Shown: positions 9,034-18,700 of the stretch, piece by piece
How the letters are laid out: the number at the start of each line of letters is the position of its first letter
How positions within the stretch are numbered: position 1 is the first letter of the stretch
From: Croceivirga sp.
Lineage (GTDB): Bacteria; Bacteroidota; Bacteroidia; Flavobacteriales; Flavobacteriaceae
Reading direction: 5' to 3'
NCBI GenBank assembly: GCA_028284665.1
Contig: JANQRG010000038.1
Span: forward strand, 1 to 64,000
DNA: 64,000 bases
The notes under the pieces: model-generated
What the model was told of the DNA's origin: nothing
Database searches by the model: none
What the model saw: only the letters and a program-made list of their open reading frames with translations
Position numbers and translations under genes: made by a program

Positions 9034-10089
9034 CTATTTTGTTTGCGCTTTAAAATTTGCCGGGGTATAGCCCGTGAGCTTCTTGAAAGTCGTAAAAAAG
9101 GTGGATTTTGAATTAAAACCGCATTCGTAGCCAATGGTTTCCGCTGTGTATCGCTCATCTTGAAGTAACATGCTCTTTGCGGCGTTAATTCTATATTCAT
9201 TAATGAAACTCGAAAAGCTTTTGCCCATATTATCGTTTAATAATTGCGATAAACGCTGCGAGGGTATATGCAATTTATTTGCCACATCAGCAATTTTTAA
9301 ATTAGCATTTCTAAATAATTCTTCTTCTTTGAATAGCTCATCCAATTTTATTGAAAGGATCTCTGCTTCAGAAACATCAATTTTTTTTGATGCATACTTA
9401 ACATGACGTTCAAAGAATTCTGACGTTCTTCGGAATTTGAAAATCCAAAGGAAGAGTAAGCCATAAAAAATAAAGGAAAACGATAACGCACCCACCATAT
9501 AGGTGGTGTGTGAAGTTACAATAGGCCCAATCCAAAAAACAACAATTCCCAAAAAGAGACTTACCAGCCAGGTTGCTTCATCATTCGACTTGAACCTTTC
9601 TTCAAATACTTTCCTAAAACTTCCTTTTAGCATAATAGCTACCAGAATTAAATAGACAAACCATAGGAAGTATATCAAGGCCACTATGTACTGTGAGAGT
9701 ACAGTAGGGCCATTGACATAATTGAAGGTTGATGGATATAGCAAGCCTATAATAGGAATTGCGATAGCTGCAGGAATAACATGGAGCCACCAATAAATTT
9801 TTACGTTCTCATCGTAATTTATTGACGATCTGGCATATAAATAAAAAAAAGGTCCAATTACAGTATTCGCAGAAAACCCTATTTCAACTATTACTTCAGA
9901 GAGGCCCGAATCGAAATAAAGAAAAACCGAAGTTATGATCTTGATACCAATTGCCAATAGAAGTGCAGAAAGAAAATAATTTGCATTGAATCTATGCTTT
10001 AGGAAGAAAGCAAAATAGATACCTAAAAAAAGAGCATTGAACGCACCAAGTACTGCAAAGAAAAATAGTATTTGTATTTGAGTATCCAT
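9034..10089 (-). CDS. Membrane-bound AraC-family transcriptional regulator
   Basis: A 351-residue protein with about seven hydrophobic helices in residues 5-225 and a C-terminal AraC DNA-binding domain (about 245-350). The second helix-turn-helix is seen as TIGYECGFNSKSTFFTTFKK followed by LTGYTPANFKAQ. The 7-helix-plus-AraC design suggests that the membrane part senses a signal and the HTH acts at a nearby promoter. It lies between an FtsX/MacB permease and a barrel receptor, both on the same strand, which are the likely targets (inference). ATG at 10089 is preferred over a TTG six bases upstream. Confidence 0.85.
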   Translation of the reverse strand: MDTQIQILFFFAVLGAFNALFLGIYFAFFLKHRFNANYFLSALLLAIGIKIITSVFLYFDSGLSEVIVEIGFSANTVIGPFFYLYARSSINYDENVKIYWWLHVIPAAIAIPIIGLLYPSTFNYVNGPTVLSQYIVALIYFLWFVYLILVAIMLKGSFRKVFEERFKSNDEATWLVSLFLGIVVFWIGPIVTSHTTYMVGALSFSFIFYGLLFLWIFKFRRTSEFFERHVKYASKKIDVSEAEILSIKLDELFKEEELFRNANLKIADVANKLHIPSQRLSQLLNDNMGKSFSSFINEYRINAAKSMLLQDERYTAETIGYECGFNSKSTFFTTFKKLTGYTPANFKAQTK

Positions 10090-10289
10090 GCTCAAAATAA
10101 AGATACAAATTACAGATACGAAAGCGCTTTATTCCTTCTTCACTAAGATACTTCTTAAGATAGATCACTTCGTATTTTAAGGTTACTTGAGAAGTACTTT
10201 AGAAGAGTTAGCTGTCCCTAGAATAGAACATTTCTTTGGAATTATAGAGTTCTCGCCTTTTGGCTTTTTTAAGTACCGGATTAACAAAA

Positions 10290-12710
10290 CTATTCTACCC
10301 GTAAACTTCGTACCGGGTTCTGTCTTGCCGCCCGAATCGCTTGGAAACTCACAGTTACCAATGCGATAAAGAGTACACCAAAAATCGCGGCCCCATAAAC
10401 CCACCAGGGAATTTCAATACGATAGGTATAGCTTTCCAGCCACCTGCCCATAAAATAATTCGCAATTGGAATCGCAATTAGCCCTGACAACAATACGAGT
10501 AGCGTAAAATCCTGGGAAAGCATTTTGAACAAGCTCGAAATGGACGCCCCCAGCACTTTTCGGATACCAATTTCTTTTGTCCGTTTTTCCGCCATAAAAG
10601 TAGCCAGTCCAAAGAGGCCCAAACAACTTATTACAATTGCCAATACTGAGAATATTCCCGATAACTTACGAAGACGTTCCTCCGCAACAAATTTCTTTCC
10701 GAATGCTTCATCCACGAATTCATATTGAAAAGGAACATTTGGGGCGGTCTTTTGAAACACCTGTTCAATCCCGGTAAGGGACTCGGTTACACTTTTGGTA
10801 GGCGCTAATTTTAATGTTATCCAGTTTGTGTTGTCATAATCTATCATGTAAATGGAAGGTTTTACAGGATCAAAGGGGGATTCGCTCAATAGATTTTCAA
10901 CCACCCCTATCACCTTATGCGCCCCATCACTCCATCTTATGGTTTGTCCAACAGGGTTTTCCATACCCATGTACTCAACTGCAGCTTTGTTCAGGATATA
11001 AGCTGTAGAGTCTGTACCAAAGTCTCTGGAAAAATCCCTTCCTTCTGCCATATCCCATTCTACAGTCTTCCCATAATCATGAGAGACAAAAAAAGTAGCG
11101 ATATTGGTAAGTAAACCAGGGTCCTTACCTTCCCATTCAAATCCGCCATTGCTGTTCCACGCCTCTGTCAACGGACTGGACGATTCCGCCATTTCCACAA
11201 CCACCCCTGTATTTTTTAGCGACTCCCTGAGAAGATTGTACTTGCCTTCGTAATCTTCCGTGCTCTTCGGAATCATGATCAACTGGTCACTATCGTATCC
11301 AATGGGTCGGTCCTTGGTATGTTGGATTTGTCTATTGACAATAACCGTTCCGGTTATTAAAACTATGGCAACCGTAAATTGGACCACAACTAAAACCTTA
11401 CGGAAAAGCACTGCAGATCTTCCGGATTGCATGGTTCCCTTCAACACTTTTAGAGGACGAAAGGAAGACAGATAAAGCGACGGATAACTTCCTGCTAGAA
11501 GACTGGTAATTACAACTAACCCCAGAGCAATTAACCAAAATAAAGAATTTGATTGAGGAAAGACGATCTGTTTCCCTGCTAATTCATTGAATGCAGGCAA
11601 AAACAGTACTACGAGCGCACAGGCCATGATAAAAGCGCAAAAAGTAACCAACAACGATTCTACCATGAATTGTACAATCAATTGATCTTTGTTGGACCCC
11701 ACTGTTTTTCGGATGCCAACTTCCTTGGCCCTTTTCTGTGCCCTGGCGGTGGCAAGGTTCATAAAGTTAATACAGGCTAGTAGTAGCACAAAAATTCCTA
11801 TGATCCCAAACATCCGCACATACGCTATGGCTCCCCCAATGGACACGCCATTTTTAAAGCTACTTTTTAAGTGCCAATCTTTCATGGGATGAACAAAGAT
11901 TTCGGGATTGCTTTGTTTAGTCCCCTCTGGGACATTATTGTAAACGGCCTTCTTTATTTTTTCATTAACTGCCGCCATCGTCGACCCATTCACTATTTGT
12001 ACATAAACCTGGTAGGAATTGTTATCCCAAAGATTTCGATCTCTTGCAATTTTCACCCATTCATTGGCAGCAACATAATGGTCCCAAGGCGCAATAAAGT
12101 TTAGTTCTTTAGATTCTGATTGGAAAGCAAAAGCATCAAAAATATTCGCATTGTTGGGAAGGTCCTCAAAAACCCCTCTGACGGTAGCATATTGGTTATT
12201 GTTGATTTTTACTGCTTCCCCCATGGGATCCTTGTTTCCGAAAAGCGCTGTAGCCGTTGACTCGGAAAGAACAAGGGCGTTAGGGTCCTCAAGTGCACTT
12301 TTATCACCCCTTACCATGTTTAAAGAGAACATGCGAAGGGCGTCTTTCTCCATGAATACACCAAACTTCGTGAGATCTTTTTCTTTGGACGACAGGATAT
12401 TGTCTCCTGGAAACGAACCCATAACGACGTATTTGAAATCATCGGCATAGACGTTCCTTAGTTCATTTGCCAAGGGGTAAGGCAACGTATAACGCGTGCG
12501 GGTCTCACCATCAAACGTCTTGTTAATCAAGATCTGTCCAACGTCGTTATAATTGTCAAAGCTGGTATTGAATGTAGTCTCATCATGGACCCACAAGCCA
12601 ATAAGCATCGTTATTGTCAAGCCAATAGCTAGTCCGCCAATATTTATAAAGGAATACGTCTTATGCTTTAAAAGGTTTCGCCATGCTATTTTCAGGTAAT
12701 TACGTATCAT
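10290..12710 (-). CDS. ABC transporter permease, FtsX/MacB type
   Basis: An 806-residue protein with N-terminal helix IGLTITMLIGLWV, a large periplasmic MacB-PCD region (about 45-250), a first FtsX domain with ARAQKRAKEVGIRKTVG (about 290-420), a second periplasmic part and a second FtsX domain with EKRTKEIGIRKVLG (about 690-806). The duplicated EIGIRK elbows are the ATPase-coupling helices of this family. No ATPase or membrane-fusion gene is adjacent, so it must borrow one encoded elsewhere. Such eight-helix permeases are abundant in Bacteroidota and usually linked to lipoprotein or peptide efflux. A 103-bp copy of its 3' region lies at 6335-6437. Confidence 0.9.
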   Translation of the reverse strand: MIRNYLKIAWRNLLKHKTYSFINIGGLAIGLTITMLIGLWVHDETTFNTSFDNYNDVGQILINKTFDGETRTRYTLPYPLANELRNVYADDFKYVVMGSFPGDNILSSKEKDLTKFGVFMEKDALRMFSLNMVRGDKSALEDPNALVLSESTATALFGNKDPMGEAVKINNNQYATVRGVFEDLPNNANIFDAFAFQSESKELNFIAPWDHYVAANEWVKIARDRNLWDNNSYQVYVQIVNGSTMAAVNEKIKKAVYNNVPEGTKQSNPEIFVHPMKDWHLKSSFKNGVSIGGAIAYVRMFGIIGIFVLLLACINFMNLATARAQKRAKEVGIRKTVGSNKDQLIVQFMVESLLVTFCAFIMACALVVLFLPAFNELAGKQIVFPQSNSLFWLIALGLVVITSLLAGSYPSLYLSSFRPLKVLKGTMQSGRSAVLFRKVLVVVQFTVAIVLITGTVIVNRQIQHTKDRPIGYDSDQLIMIPKSTEDYEGKYNLLRESLKNTGVVVEMAESSSPLTEAWNSNGGFEWEGKDPGLLTNIATFFVSHDYGKTVEWDMAEGRDFSRDFGTDSTAYILNKAAVEYMGMENPVGQTIRWSDGAHKVIGVVENLLSESPFDPVKPSIYMIDYDNTNWITLKLAPTKSVTESLTGIEQVFQKTAPNVPFQYEFVDEAFGKKFVAEERLRKLSGIFSVLAIVISCLGLFGLATFMAEKRTKEIGIRKVLGASISSLFKMLSQDFTLLVLLSGLIAIPIANYFMGRWLESYTYRIEIPWWVYGAAIFGVLFIALVTVSFQAIRAARQNPVRSLRVE

Positions 12711-13056
12711 GATTCTCGTTTCTTATTTTCCGGCCGGGAGAGCCCTCTACCCGTTGTCTTCATCAACGTAGTATTCCTGGCGCTATATTCATGCCACTAT
12801 TTACAACTAAATGATAATGAATATATTAACCTTAAAAAGATATCCAAATCATTGCAGTGCTGTAAAAAAAATTGACAGAAATTGTAAAAACTATTTACAA
12901 AACAAACCAATAGCAGTACGGTATTTTGAACAATAAGGATTCGATTTTTTCTAACGCCCGTAAAAAATGTACAATGGGAAAAGCGGAAGCATGTTTAATT
13001 TTTAGTATTGCATGTGATATAGGAACAGCCTAGAATATTCCAGGCTTCCTATTTGG
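12711..13056. other. Non-coding gap between permease and cupin remnant
   Basis: AT-rich stretch that should contain the minus-strand promoter of the permease gene. I found no clean TAnnTTTG box, no RNA gene and no convincing open frame. Its right end may hold the decayed 5' end of the cupin gene, because the cupin frame is open from 13018 but has no start codon. Confidence 0.6.
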
Positions 13057-13481
13057 ATAATACGACAACGTAGCATCAAACTCAGTGAAAAAAGGAACGT
13101 CAAAAAAAGTTACTTCGGACTTAAGTTCATAGCCACAGGAACCGAAACGAACGGCAAATATTTCTTGTGCGAGACCACCATTCCTACAGGAGATACCGGA
13201 CCGCCAATTCACGCACATTCGAGGGAAAGCGAAGGGTTTTTCTAAAAAAGGGAAGAATGAAATTCAATGTGGATGGGGTTGAAATTGAGCTAAACCAAAG
13301 TGAATTTTTGAATATTGAAAAAGGAGAAAAGCATACCTGGAAAAATGATTCCGACGAAGATGCAGAACTTATAGTGACCTTCGCCCCGGCAGGAATTGAA
13401 AATATGTTTATAGCTTTAGACAGCGGTATGGACCGCATTAAGGAAATAGGCCTGAAATATGGGACAAACTTTGAATTCTAG
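13057..13481 (+). pseudogene. Cupin-domain gene with a single-base frameshift and no start codon
   Basis: The first half (to 13240) reads in one frame as a cupin motif 1 region: TGTETNGKYFLCETTIPTGD, then GPPIHAHSRESEGFF and a stop. The second half reads in the frame ending at 13481: LKKGRMKFNVDG and GEKHTWKNDSDEDAEL, which is cupin motif 2. Adding one T to the run at 13237-13241 joins them as EGFFLKKGRMKF, a perfect family continuation. No ATG precedes the first half in frame. The complete protein would be a small stress- or metabolite-related cupin of about 145 residues. It is either a recent pseudogene or a sequencing error in a homopolymer; the missing start favours decay. Confidence 0.75.
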
Positions 13482-13581
13482 TATTTGACGAAAGATTCCC
13501 TTAGCATGCCATGGAAGAAAGCATGTAATCGGTTCCTTCATATATTTCACTCCTTAATCCTTCCACAAATCGTTACGCCAA

Positions 13582-14454
13582 ATGGCCCCTTTGGAAGTTA
13601 AAAAGTACAATTTTACCAGGAGAAAGTACGGCAGGGAGTTTTTGATGGACTGCGTTTTTTTTTCGGAAGCCAAGCGAAAAGTGGTCCTAGGCCTTCCTTT
13701 TTGTTACAACTTTCACGGGATTTTCATCCAAAATACAGGCCAGGCAAAAATCGCAATTGATAATGATATTTCCCCGTTGAAGAAGGGTTCGTTTATATTC
13801 CTAAGGGCGAACCAGGTAAGAGAGTGGCTTTCAGTTACACCAGATTTCTCCGGGTATCTTTTGATCTTTGAAAATGAATTTATTGAGACCTTCTTCAATG
13901 ATCCTTTGTTCATACATCGATTTCAATTCTTTCATACCAACCAGCCGGCGATATTACATTGTGATGACCAGTTCCTGCTTGAACACGCCTCCAACTGTGA
14001 AAAAATCAGGGTAGAACTAGCCAATCTCCAAGATGACAGTCATCACTATATACGTTCTCTTTTGTACACTATCTTGATACAGATCAATAGAAGGTATATC
14101 AAAGGGTTTAACCTATCCAACGAACTCTATCAGAATAGTATCTCCTTACGATTCAGAAAGTCCTTGGAGGAAAACATAAGGGACAAACAAAGAGTAGGGG
14201 ACTATGCAGATTTGCTAAAGGTCAGCCGTAGCCAGCTCAATACGGCAATCAAAAAAACATCCGGCAAGTCGGCATCCACAATTATTCGCGAACGGTTGCT
14301 TACCGAAGTAAAACGCGATTTGTTGTACTCCAATAAGAACATCTCCGAAATAGCCTACCAATTGGGATTTTCTGACAATTCAAATTTTGTCCGTTTCTAC
14401 AAAATGCATACGGGACAAACTCCCAGTGAATTTCGCACGGGTCACTCAAAATGA
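13582..14454 (+). CDS. AraC-family transcriptional regulator
   Basis: A 290-residue soluble protein. Residues 1-170 form a cupin-like sensing region (HGIFIQNTGQAKIAIDN, KKGSFIFLRANQVREW) and residues 190-290 the AraC domain, with DYADLLKVSRSQLNTAIKK and ISEIAYQLGFSDNSNFVRFY. ATG 13582 gives a normal family length. It is transcribed toward a lipoprotein esterase and an NTF2-like gene and may control them; the spacing of 73 bases to the esterase start allows a separate promoter. Effector unknown. Confidence 0.88.
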   Translation: MAPLEVKKYNFTRRKYGREFLMDCVFFSEAKRKVVLGLPFCYNFHGIFIQNTGQAKIAIDNDISPLKKGSFIFLRANQVREWLSVTPDFSGYLLIFENEFIETFFNDPLFIHRFQFFHTNQPAILHCDDQFLLEHASNCEKIRVELANLQDDSHHYIRSLLYTILIQINRRYIKGFNLSNELYQNSISLRFRKSLEENIRDKQRVGDYADLLKVSRSQLNTAIKKTSGKSASTIIRERLLTEVKRDLLYSNKNISEIAYQLGFSDNSNFVRFYKMHTGQTPSEFRTGHSK

Positions 14455-14527
14455 CCATTTATAATCCATATTGACCATTACTGCCTTCTGTTTTACTTTT
14501 TTCTTTGTGTTAAACAAAAAGGTCTTT

Positions 14528-15472
14528 ATGAAATTCAGAATTGTTATCATTTTAGTCAGCTTTTACTTTACGCAAATAGCCTGTAAGCATACAACAAAGG
14601 ATGAGCAGGTTAGTTCTTTGGAACAAACTGAGGTGATCTCAACCAAATTTTGGGCGCATCACTACAATATGGAAATGGATGTGGCGTATGGTAATGACCC
14701 TGCCCAACGTCTTGACATCTACACCCATGGAACTTACGTCGGCGAACCAAACTGGTTTGAGCGAAGCAAAAACAAAAGACCTACTTTGGTATGGATCCAT
14801 GGCGGTGGTTGGCGATATGGTAATAAAGAAACCGACGCCTGGTTCTTTATCCATTTTTTGGAACGAGGATGGAATGTGGTGAATGTGGAATATCGTAAAG
14901 GCCTGGGAACCGCTCCGGATGCTGCGGAAGATGTTCTAACGGTTATGAAATGGATTAGTGAAAATGCCGAAGAATATCGATTGGATACCGATAAGATCGT
15001 TGTTTCGGGTGCATCGGCAGGCGGTCATTTGGCCTTGCTGGCAGGTTTGGTCAATAGTCTGCCGGAAAGCCATCCTTCCTATGTGGGAGACAAAATTCGG
15101 ATTCAAGCCATTTTGAATTGGTATGGGGCTACAGATCTCCAAAAAAAAGAGGCCTACCTGAGTGCTAATCTTCCCAATGAAAATTTTGTGTTGAATTGGG
15201 TAGGAGAGAAAGAAAAAATCCCTGAGATTTCGAGAAAGTATTCTCCCATTCACTATGTTACTGAAAACGCCCCTCCGGTGCTTACTATTCAGGGAGACCT
15301 CGATACCTTAACCTCGTACCACCAGGCCCAACTGCTTCATGAAAAACTTGAAAGCGTAGGAACTGAACATCATTTATTGACCTTAAAAGGGGGAACACAT
15401 CTCGGATTTACCGAAGAACAATTTCAATTGATCTTTAAAACAATATTTGAGTTTTTAGGAGCTAATCCATAA
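14528..15472 (+). CDS. Alpha/beta-hydrolase lipoprotein (esterase/arylformamidase-like)
   Basis: From ATG 14528 the 314-residue product has a lipoprotein signal ending FTQIAC with Cys19 as lipidation site. The oxyanion-hole motif HGGGW is at residue 91 and the nucleophile elbow GASAGG at about 161-166; the remaining triad is plausibly Asp in QGDLDTLTS and His in KGGTHLGF. This is the BD-FAE/HSL-like esterase pattern, close to bacterial carboxylesterases and formamidases. The enzyme would act outside the inner membrane, probably on an ester from plant or algal material, which is inference. It lies between an AraC regulator and an NTF2-like protein on the same strand. Confidence 0.85.
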   Translation: MKFRIVIILVSFYFTQIACKHTTKDEQVSSLEQTEVISTKFWAHHYNMEMDVAYGNDPAQRLDIYTHGTYVGEPNWFERSKNKRPTLVWIHGGGWRYGNKETDAWFFIHFLERGWNVVNVEYRKGLGTAPDAAEDVLTVMKWISENAEEYRLDTDKIVVSGASAGGHLALLAGLVNSLPESHPSYVGDKIRIQAILNWYGATDLQKKEAYLSANLPNENFVLNWVGEKEKIPEISRKYSPIHYVTENAPPVLTIQGDLDTLTSYHQAQLLHEKLESVGTEHHLLTLKGGTHLGFTEEQFQLIFKTIFEFLGANP

Positions 15473-15497
15473 AAAGTCACTATCAAAATTCGATACA

Positions 15498-16022
15498 ATG
15501 AAAAGTAATTTGATATCGGCATTCGTATTATTCTCCAGTCTGATCACAATAGCCCTGGAGGCCCAAAAAAAGGTGTCTTCTTCACCGGAAGATGTTGGAA
15601 CGCTTTCCGGAATTATAGCTGCCGCATACCATGGCATATCCGGTGAAGCAGGAACTTCCCGGCAACTGGAAAAAATGAAAACCTTATATGCATCAAATGC
15701 CATAATCTTTAAGAACACTTCAATTGAAGGAAAACCATCAAGAGAAGTCCTGACTCTGGATGAATTTTACGGCGGAATGGGAGACCTAAGGGAATCCGGA
15801 TTCTTTGAGGAAGAGATCAACCGTGAGGTTAGGATCTTTGGCAACATTGCACATGTATGGAGCACCTATCAAGTGCGGCATGATAAAAATGGCCCTATCA
15901 TCCGCAGAGGGATCAATAGCATGCAACTTCACTTTAACGAAAATCGATGGTGGATAATCTCCTGGGGTTGGGATGGGGAAAGAGATGGCAATACAATTCC
16001 TTCAACTTTTGATTCCTACTAA
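15498..16022 (+). CDS. Secreted NTF2/SnoaL-like protein
   Basis: A 174-residue protein with a signal peptide (first about 22 residues, cut after LEAQ). The mature part has a helix followed by strands such as REVRIFGNIAHVWSTYQVRH and SMQLHFNENRWWIISWGWDG, the cone-like NTF2/DUF4440 pattern. Members are often small ligand-binding or isomerase-like domains; no catalytic residues can be claimed. It starts 25 bases after the esterase lipoprotein, so the two are probably co-transcribed. Confidence 0.75.
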   Translation: MKSNLISAFVLFSSLITIALEAQKKVSSSPEDVGTLSGIIAAAYHGISGEAGTSRQLEKMKTLYASNAIIFKNTSIEGKPSREVLTLDEFYGGMGDLRESGFFEEEINREVRIFGNIAHVWSTYQVRHDKNGPIIRRGINSMQLHFNENRWWIISWGWDGERDGNTIPSTFDSY

Positions 16023-16258
16023 TTGATATATAGCCCAGAGCAGATAATAGAATGCTCCTATGTTACTAAGTTTTCATAAACAAACTTTCAGCAGAACTTC
16101 TTTGAAATACACTTTTTTAAATAGTATCCTGGAAAAATAGGTTAATTGGCTTGGTTAGCCTGTTACGTTGTCTTTTACGAACCGTTAAGATCGGAAACAA
16201 CAGATGTGTTACAATTGGTGATAGTAATCGTCTATTTTAAAGACTTAATAACTTAAAA

Positions 16259-17137
16259 ATGACAAAATTACAATTGCTTTTCCTAACCTTTTTACTATGC
16301 CTTGGGTGTAAAAAAGACCACAAGAACCTGAACACTGACGATGCCTCAGCGTTTTTTGACCTTTCTGCAACTATCAACAAAGAATTGGATTCAATACAAA
16401 TGATCAGCCAACTCATTATAGAAACGCCAGATAAGCAGCAAGACCATGATACAAACGATTCAATTACTCGAAAGATCAGTGTATACACTGAAAACATTAT
16501 CAATGCTTTAATTGAATCTCATGGAAAGACACCCACGGATACAATTCTTACCATTTTGAAAAGGCTGGACAATTCAGGATATATTCCGATCGAACTGTAC
16601 AAAAAACTAAGTCAGGAGGACTTTTCTACGGAAATAGGACAAAAAGCGCGTATAGACTATCAGAATTATGTGAAATTAAAAGAGGAAGAAACCAATAGTT
16701 TAAAACCTATCAATTTACTCGACAAAAGGCTTTCGTTACACCGCATCATTGAAAATGACACCATCATTCTCGGCGATTTGCTTCTGGAGCATAAGGGCTA
16801 TAAGGTTTTAGATTTTTGGGCTACCTGGTGTGCCCCTTGCAGATCATTCAATACGAAGTTTCAGGAACACTATAGTTTGTACAGGAATAAAGGGGTTGAA
16901 TTTTATGGTGTAGGTATTCGAATTGACAGTGATAACGAAAGGGAAAAGTTTCTAACCGCCGTTAAAAACGACAATACCCCCTGGAAGCAATTCGTCGATA
17001 TCGACAACCAGATTTATACGCTTTTTAATACCAATACGGTTCCTTATCAAGTGCTTTTAGATGAGAACAATCAAGTAATCAAAATCTTGTCCCATGATAT
17101 CAACCACGAACTTGATGAACTATTGAAAAATAAGTAA
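16259..17137 (+). CDS. TlpA-family thiol-disulfide lipoprotein
   Basis: A 292-residue protein with a lipoprotein signal ending LLCLGC (Cys17). An alpha-helical region of about 130 residues is followed by a thioredoxin-like domain starting near residue 160, with the redox site FWATWCAPC at about 187-195 and the cis-proline region NTVPYQVLLDENNQ. It should keep periplasmic cysteines reduced or take part in disulfide exchange at the membrane. It stands alone: 236 bases after the NTF2-like gene and 438 bases before the next start. Confidence 0.9.
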   Translation: MTKLQLLFLTFLLCLGCKKDHKNLNTDDASAFFDLSATINKELDSIQMISQLIIETPDKQQDHDTNDSITRKISVYTENIINALIESHGKTPTDTILTILKRLDNSGYIPIELYKKLSQEDFSTEIGQKARIDYQNYVKLKEEETNSLKPINLLDKRLSLHRIIENDTIILGDLLLEHKGYKVLDFWATWCAPCRSFNTKFQEHYSLYRNKGVEFYGVGIRIDSDNEREKFLTAVKNDNTPWKQFVDIDNQIYTLFNTNTVPYQVLLDENNQVIKILSHDINHELDELLKNK

Positions 17138-17575
17138 TTGCCAGGCAAGTCCTCATCGCAAGGACTGTTGTAGCTGTTAAAAACACTTTTGGGGAATTGG
17201 ATATCCATTTCGTTTGGCCTTCTTTTCTATAGCATTCAAAACCCCAAGCGTAAGTACCTCCCCCCAGGTACAAAAGAGTGTTAAGGATTGTCACACCTAT
17301 CGATAGAACCAGTCCTTTTAGTATACTTAATGCCTAACCATATGCAGTTTCCAGAAAATTACAGCTGTTCTAAATTCGATCTATTGTGGGCCCCATGCAA
17401 GGTCAATGCACTTCTTTATGCAAAAAAAGAAATAATTGCTCCAATGGATAGATGTTCCCAAAATATCCGTAACGCAATTTGTACAAAACCAGGTATCCCA
17501 AAACAAATTCGTTTGGAGAGAATGGAACATGGCTTTCCGAGTTATAGAAAGTTAGCATGCCAATCGTATTTCCGG
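17138..17575 (+). other. Non-coding gap upstream of the HExxH gene
   Basis: The frame of the next gene is open through much of this stretch from 17288, but the codons here give no domain, and a clear signal peptide starts at 17576. A short inverted repeat (AGTCCT...AGGACT, about 17152-17170) follows the TlpA stop but has no T-run. No RNA gene seen. Confidence 0.5.
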
Positions 17576-18586
17576 ATGAAAATAGCCGTAAGAAATACTA
17601 TCAGACTTTGTGGTGTTATAGTTTTTATAGCAATGTGTAACGTAAGCGCTCAGGAAGCACCTGAAACCAGGTATTTTAGATTTCACTCGAATTACTGGTT
17701 AAACCTGCATCACTTCCTGTATCAGAAGGCAGAAGGCGGTCAACTGCGAAAACTTCAGGAGGACGGTCTGGCATTTCCGAATATCGGAGAGGCAAAGGCC
17801 TGGAATAACCTATCCCGCTCAGATAGGAGCGTTTTGGAAGAGGCCATAGACTTTTATAAACAAAATCTCATAGACAAAACACTGCGAAGGGATTTGGGAA
17901 AAGTCAGGCTTTGGCTGAAAATACAACCCGAAAACGGGACTCTCATTGATACCACACATTCGCTTTCCCTGGCTTCTATACTGAACAGCGTTTCACCTAT
18001 TTATAAGGAACATTTCTGGAAACTTCATGACCGTTCCAATAAAAGAATTATAGACAGGCACCTTACAACCATTGGCGGCATCGAATCAACCGTTATTCCG
18101 AAGATGGAAGCGTTGTCAGCAAACAAATGGCCTAGCACTGTGATTGTTAGAGTTGATATTTGCGCTTATGCCAATTGGGCTGGTGCTTACACCAGTACCA
18201 GGCCAGAGATGAACATTGTGATTTCAAGCCTAGATCCCCTGAATGAGGGTTCTTATTTTGTTGAAACCGTTCTTCACGAAGGCACTCATCTATTATATAA
18301 ATACGGGGATAGTCCTGTAAGGGAAAGAATATTTGATATGGCAGAGGAGCTAAAGATGGATTTTCCCTCAAATCTGTGGCATGCCGTGCTCTTTTATCTC
18401 TGTGGAAAGGCCACTCAAGATGAGCTCAAAAAATCTGGTATTGATCATAAAATGATTATGGATGTTAAAAAAATATTCAGCAGATATAATACGAGTGCTT
18501 TTAGAAACACTTTAACCAACTATTACAATAGGGAGATTGACTTAGACAGGACCATTTTTGAGCTTCTCAATACTCTTAAAAAATGA
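17576..18586 (+). CDS. Secreted putative zinc metallopeptidase with HEGTH motif
   Basis: From ATG 17576 the product is 336 residues with a signal peptide (KIAVRNTIRLCGVIVFIAM, cut near VSAQ). The zinc-type motif HEGTH is at residues 234-238 inside VETVLHEGTHLLYK; a downstream glutamate-bearing helix (MAEELKMDF) could supply a third ligand as in gluzincins, but this is inference. I do not recognise the family. It would act in the periplasm or outside the cell. Upstream codons from 17288 are open but lack a signal and are left out. The next feature is a phytase remnant on the other strand. Confidence 0.65.
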   Translation: MKIAVRNTIRLCGVIVFIAMCNVSAQEAPETRYFRFHSNYWLNLHHFLYQKAEGGQLRKLQEDGLAFPNIGEAKAWNNLSRSDRSVLEEAIDFYKQNLIDKTLRRDLGKVRLWLKIQPENGTLIDTTHSLSLASILNSVSPIYKEHFWKLHDRSNKRIIDRHLTTIGGIESTVIPKMEALSANKWPSTVIVRVDICAYANWAGAYTSTRPEMNIVISSLDPLNEGSYFVETVLHEGTHLLYKYGDSPVRERIFDMAEELKMDFPSNLWHAVLFYLCGKATQDELKKSGIDHKMIMDVKKIFSRYNTSAFRNTLTNYYNREIDLDRTIFELLNTLKK

Positions 18587-18700
18587 AATATTAAAGATAC
18601 AACCCCACCTAATAATTACTGCTGAAGACACCAATTAATGCAGGGGATAACTGATGTCTCTGTCTTAAAGGAGGCCATATGTGTTGCGAATAAACCCCTT

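Noticed and set aside
17150-17172. Inverted repeat after the TlpA gene as a terminator.
   Set aside because: The stem is only six pairs and no T-run follows.
17288-17575. 96-codon in-frame extension ahead of the HExxH protein.
   Set aside because: A clear signal peptide starts at 17576 and the extension has no domain or signal of its own.
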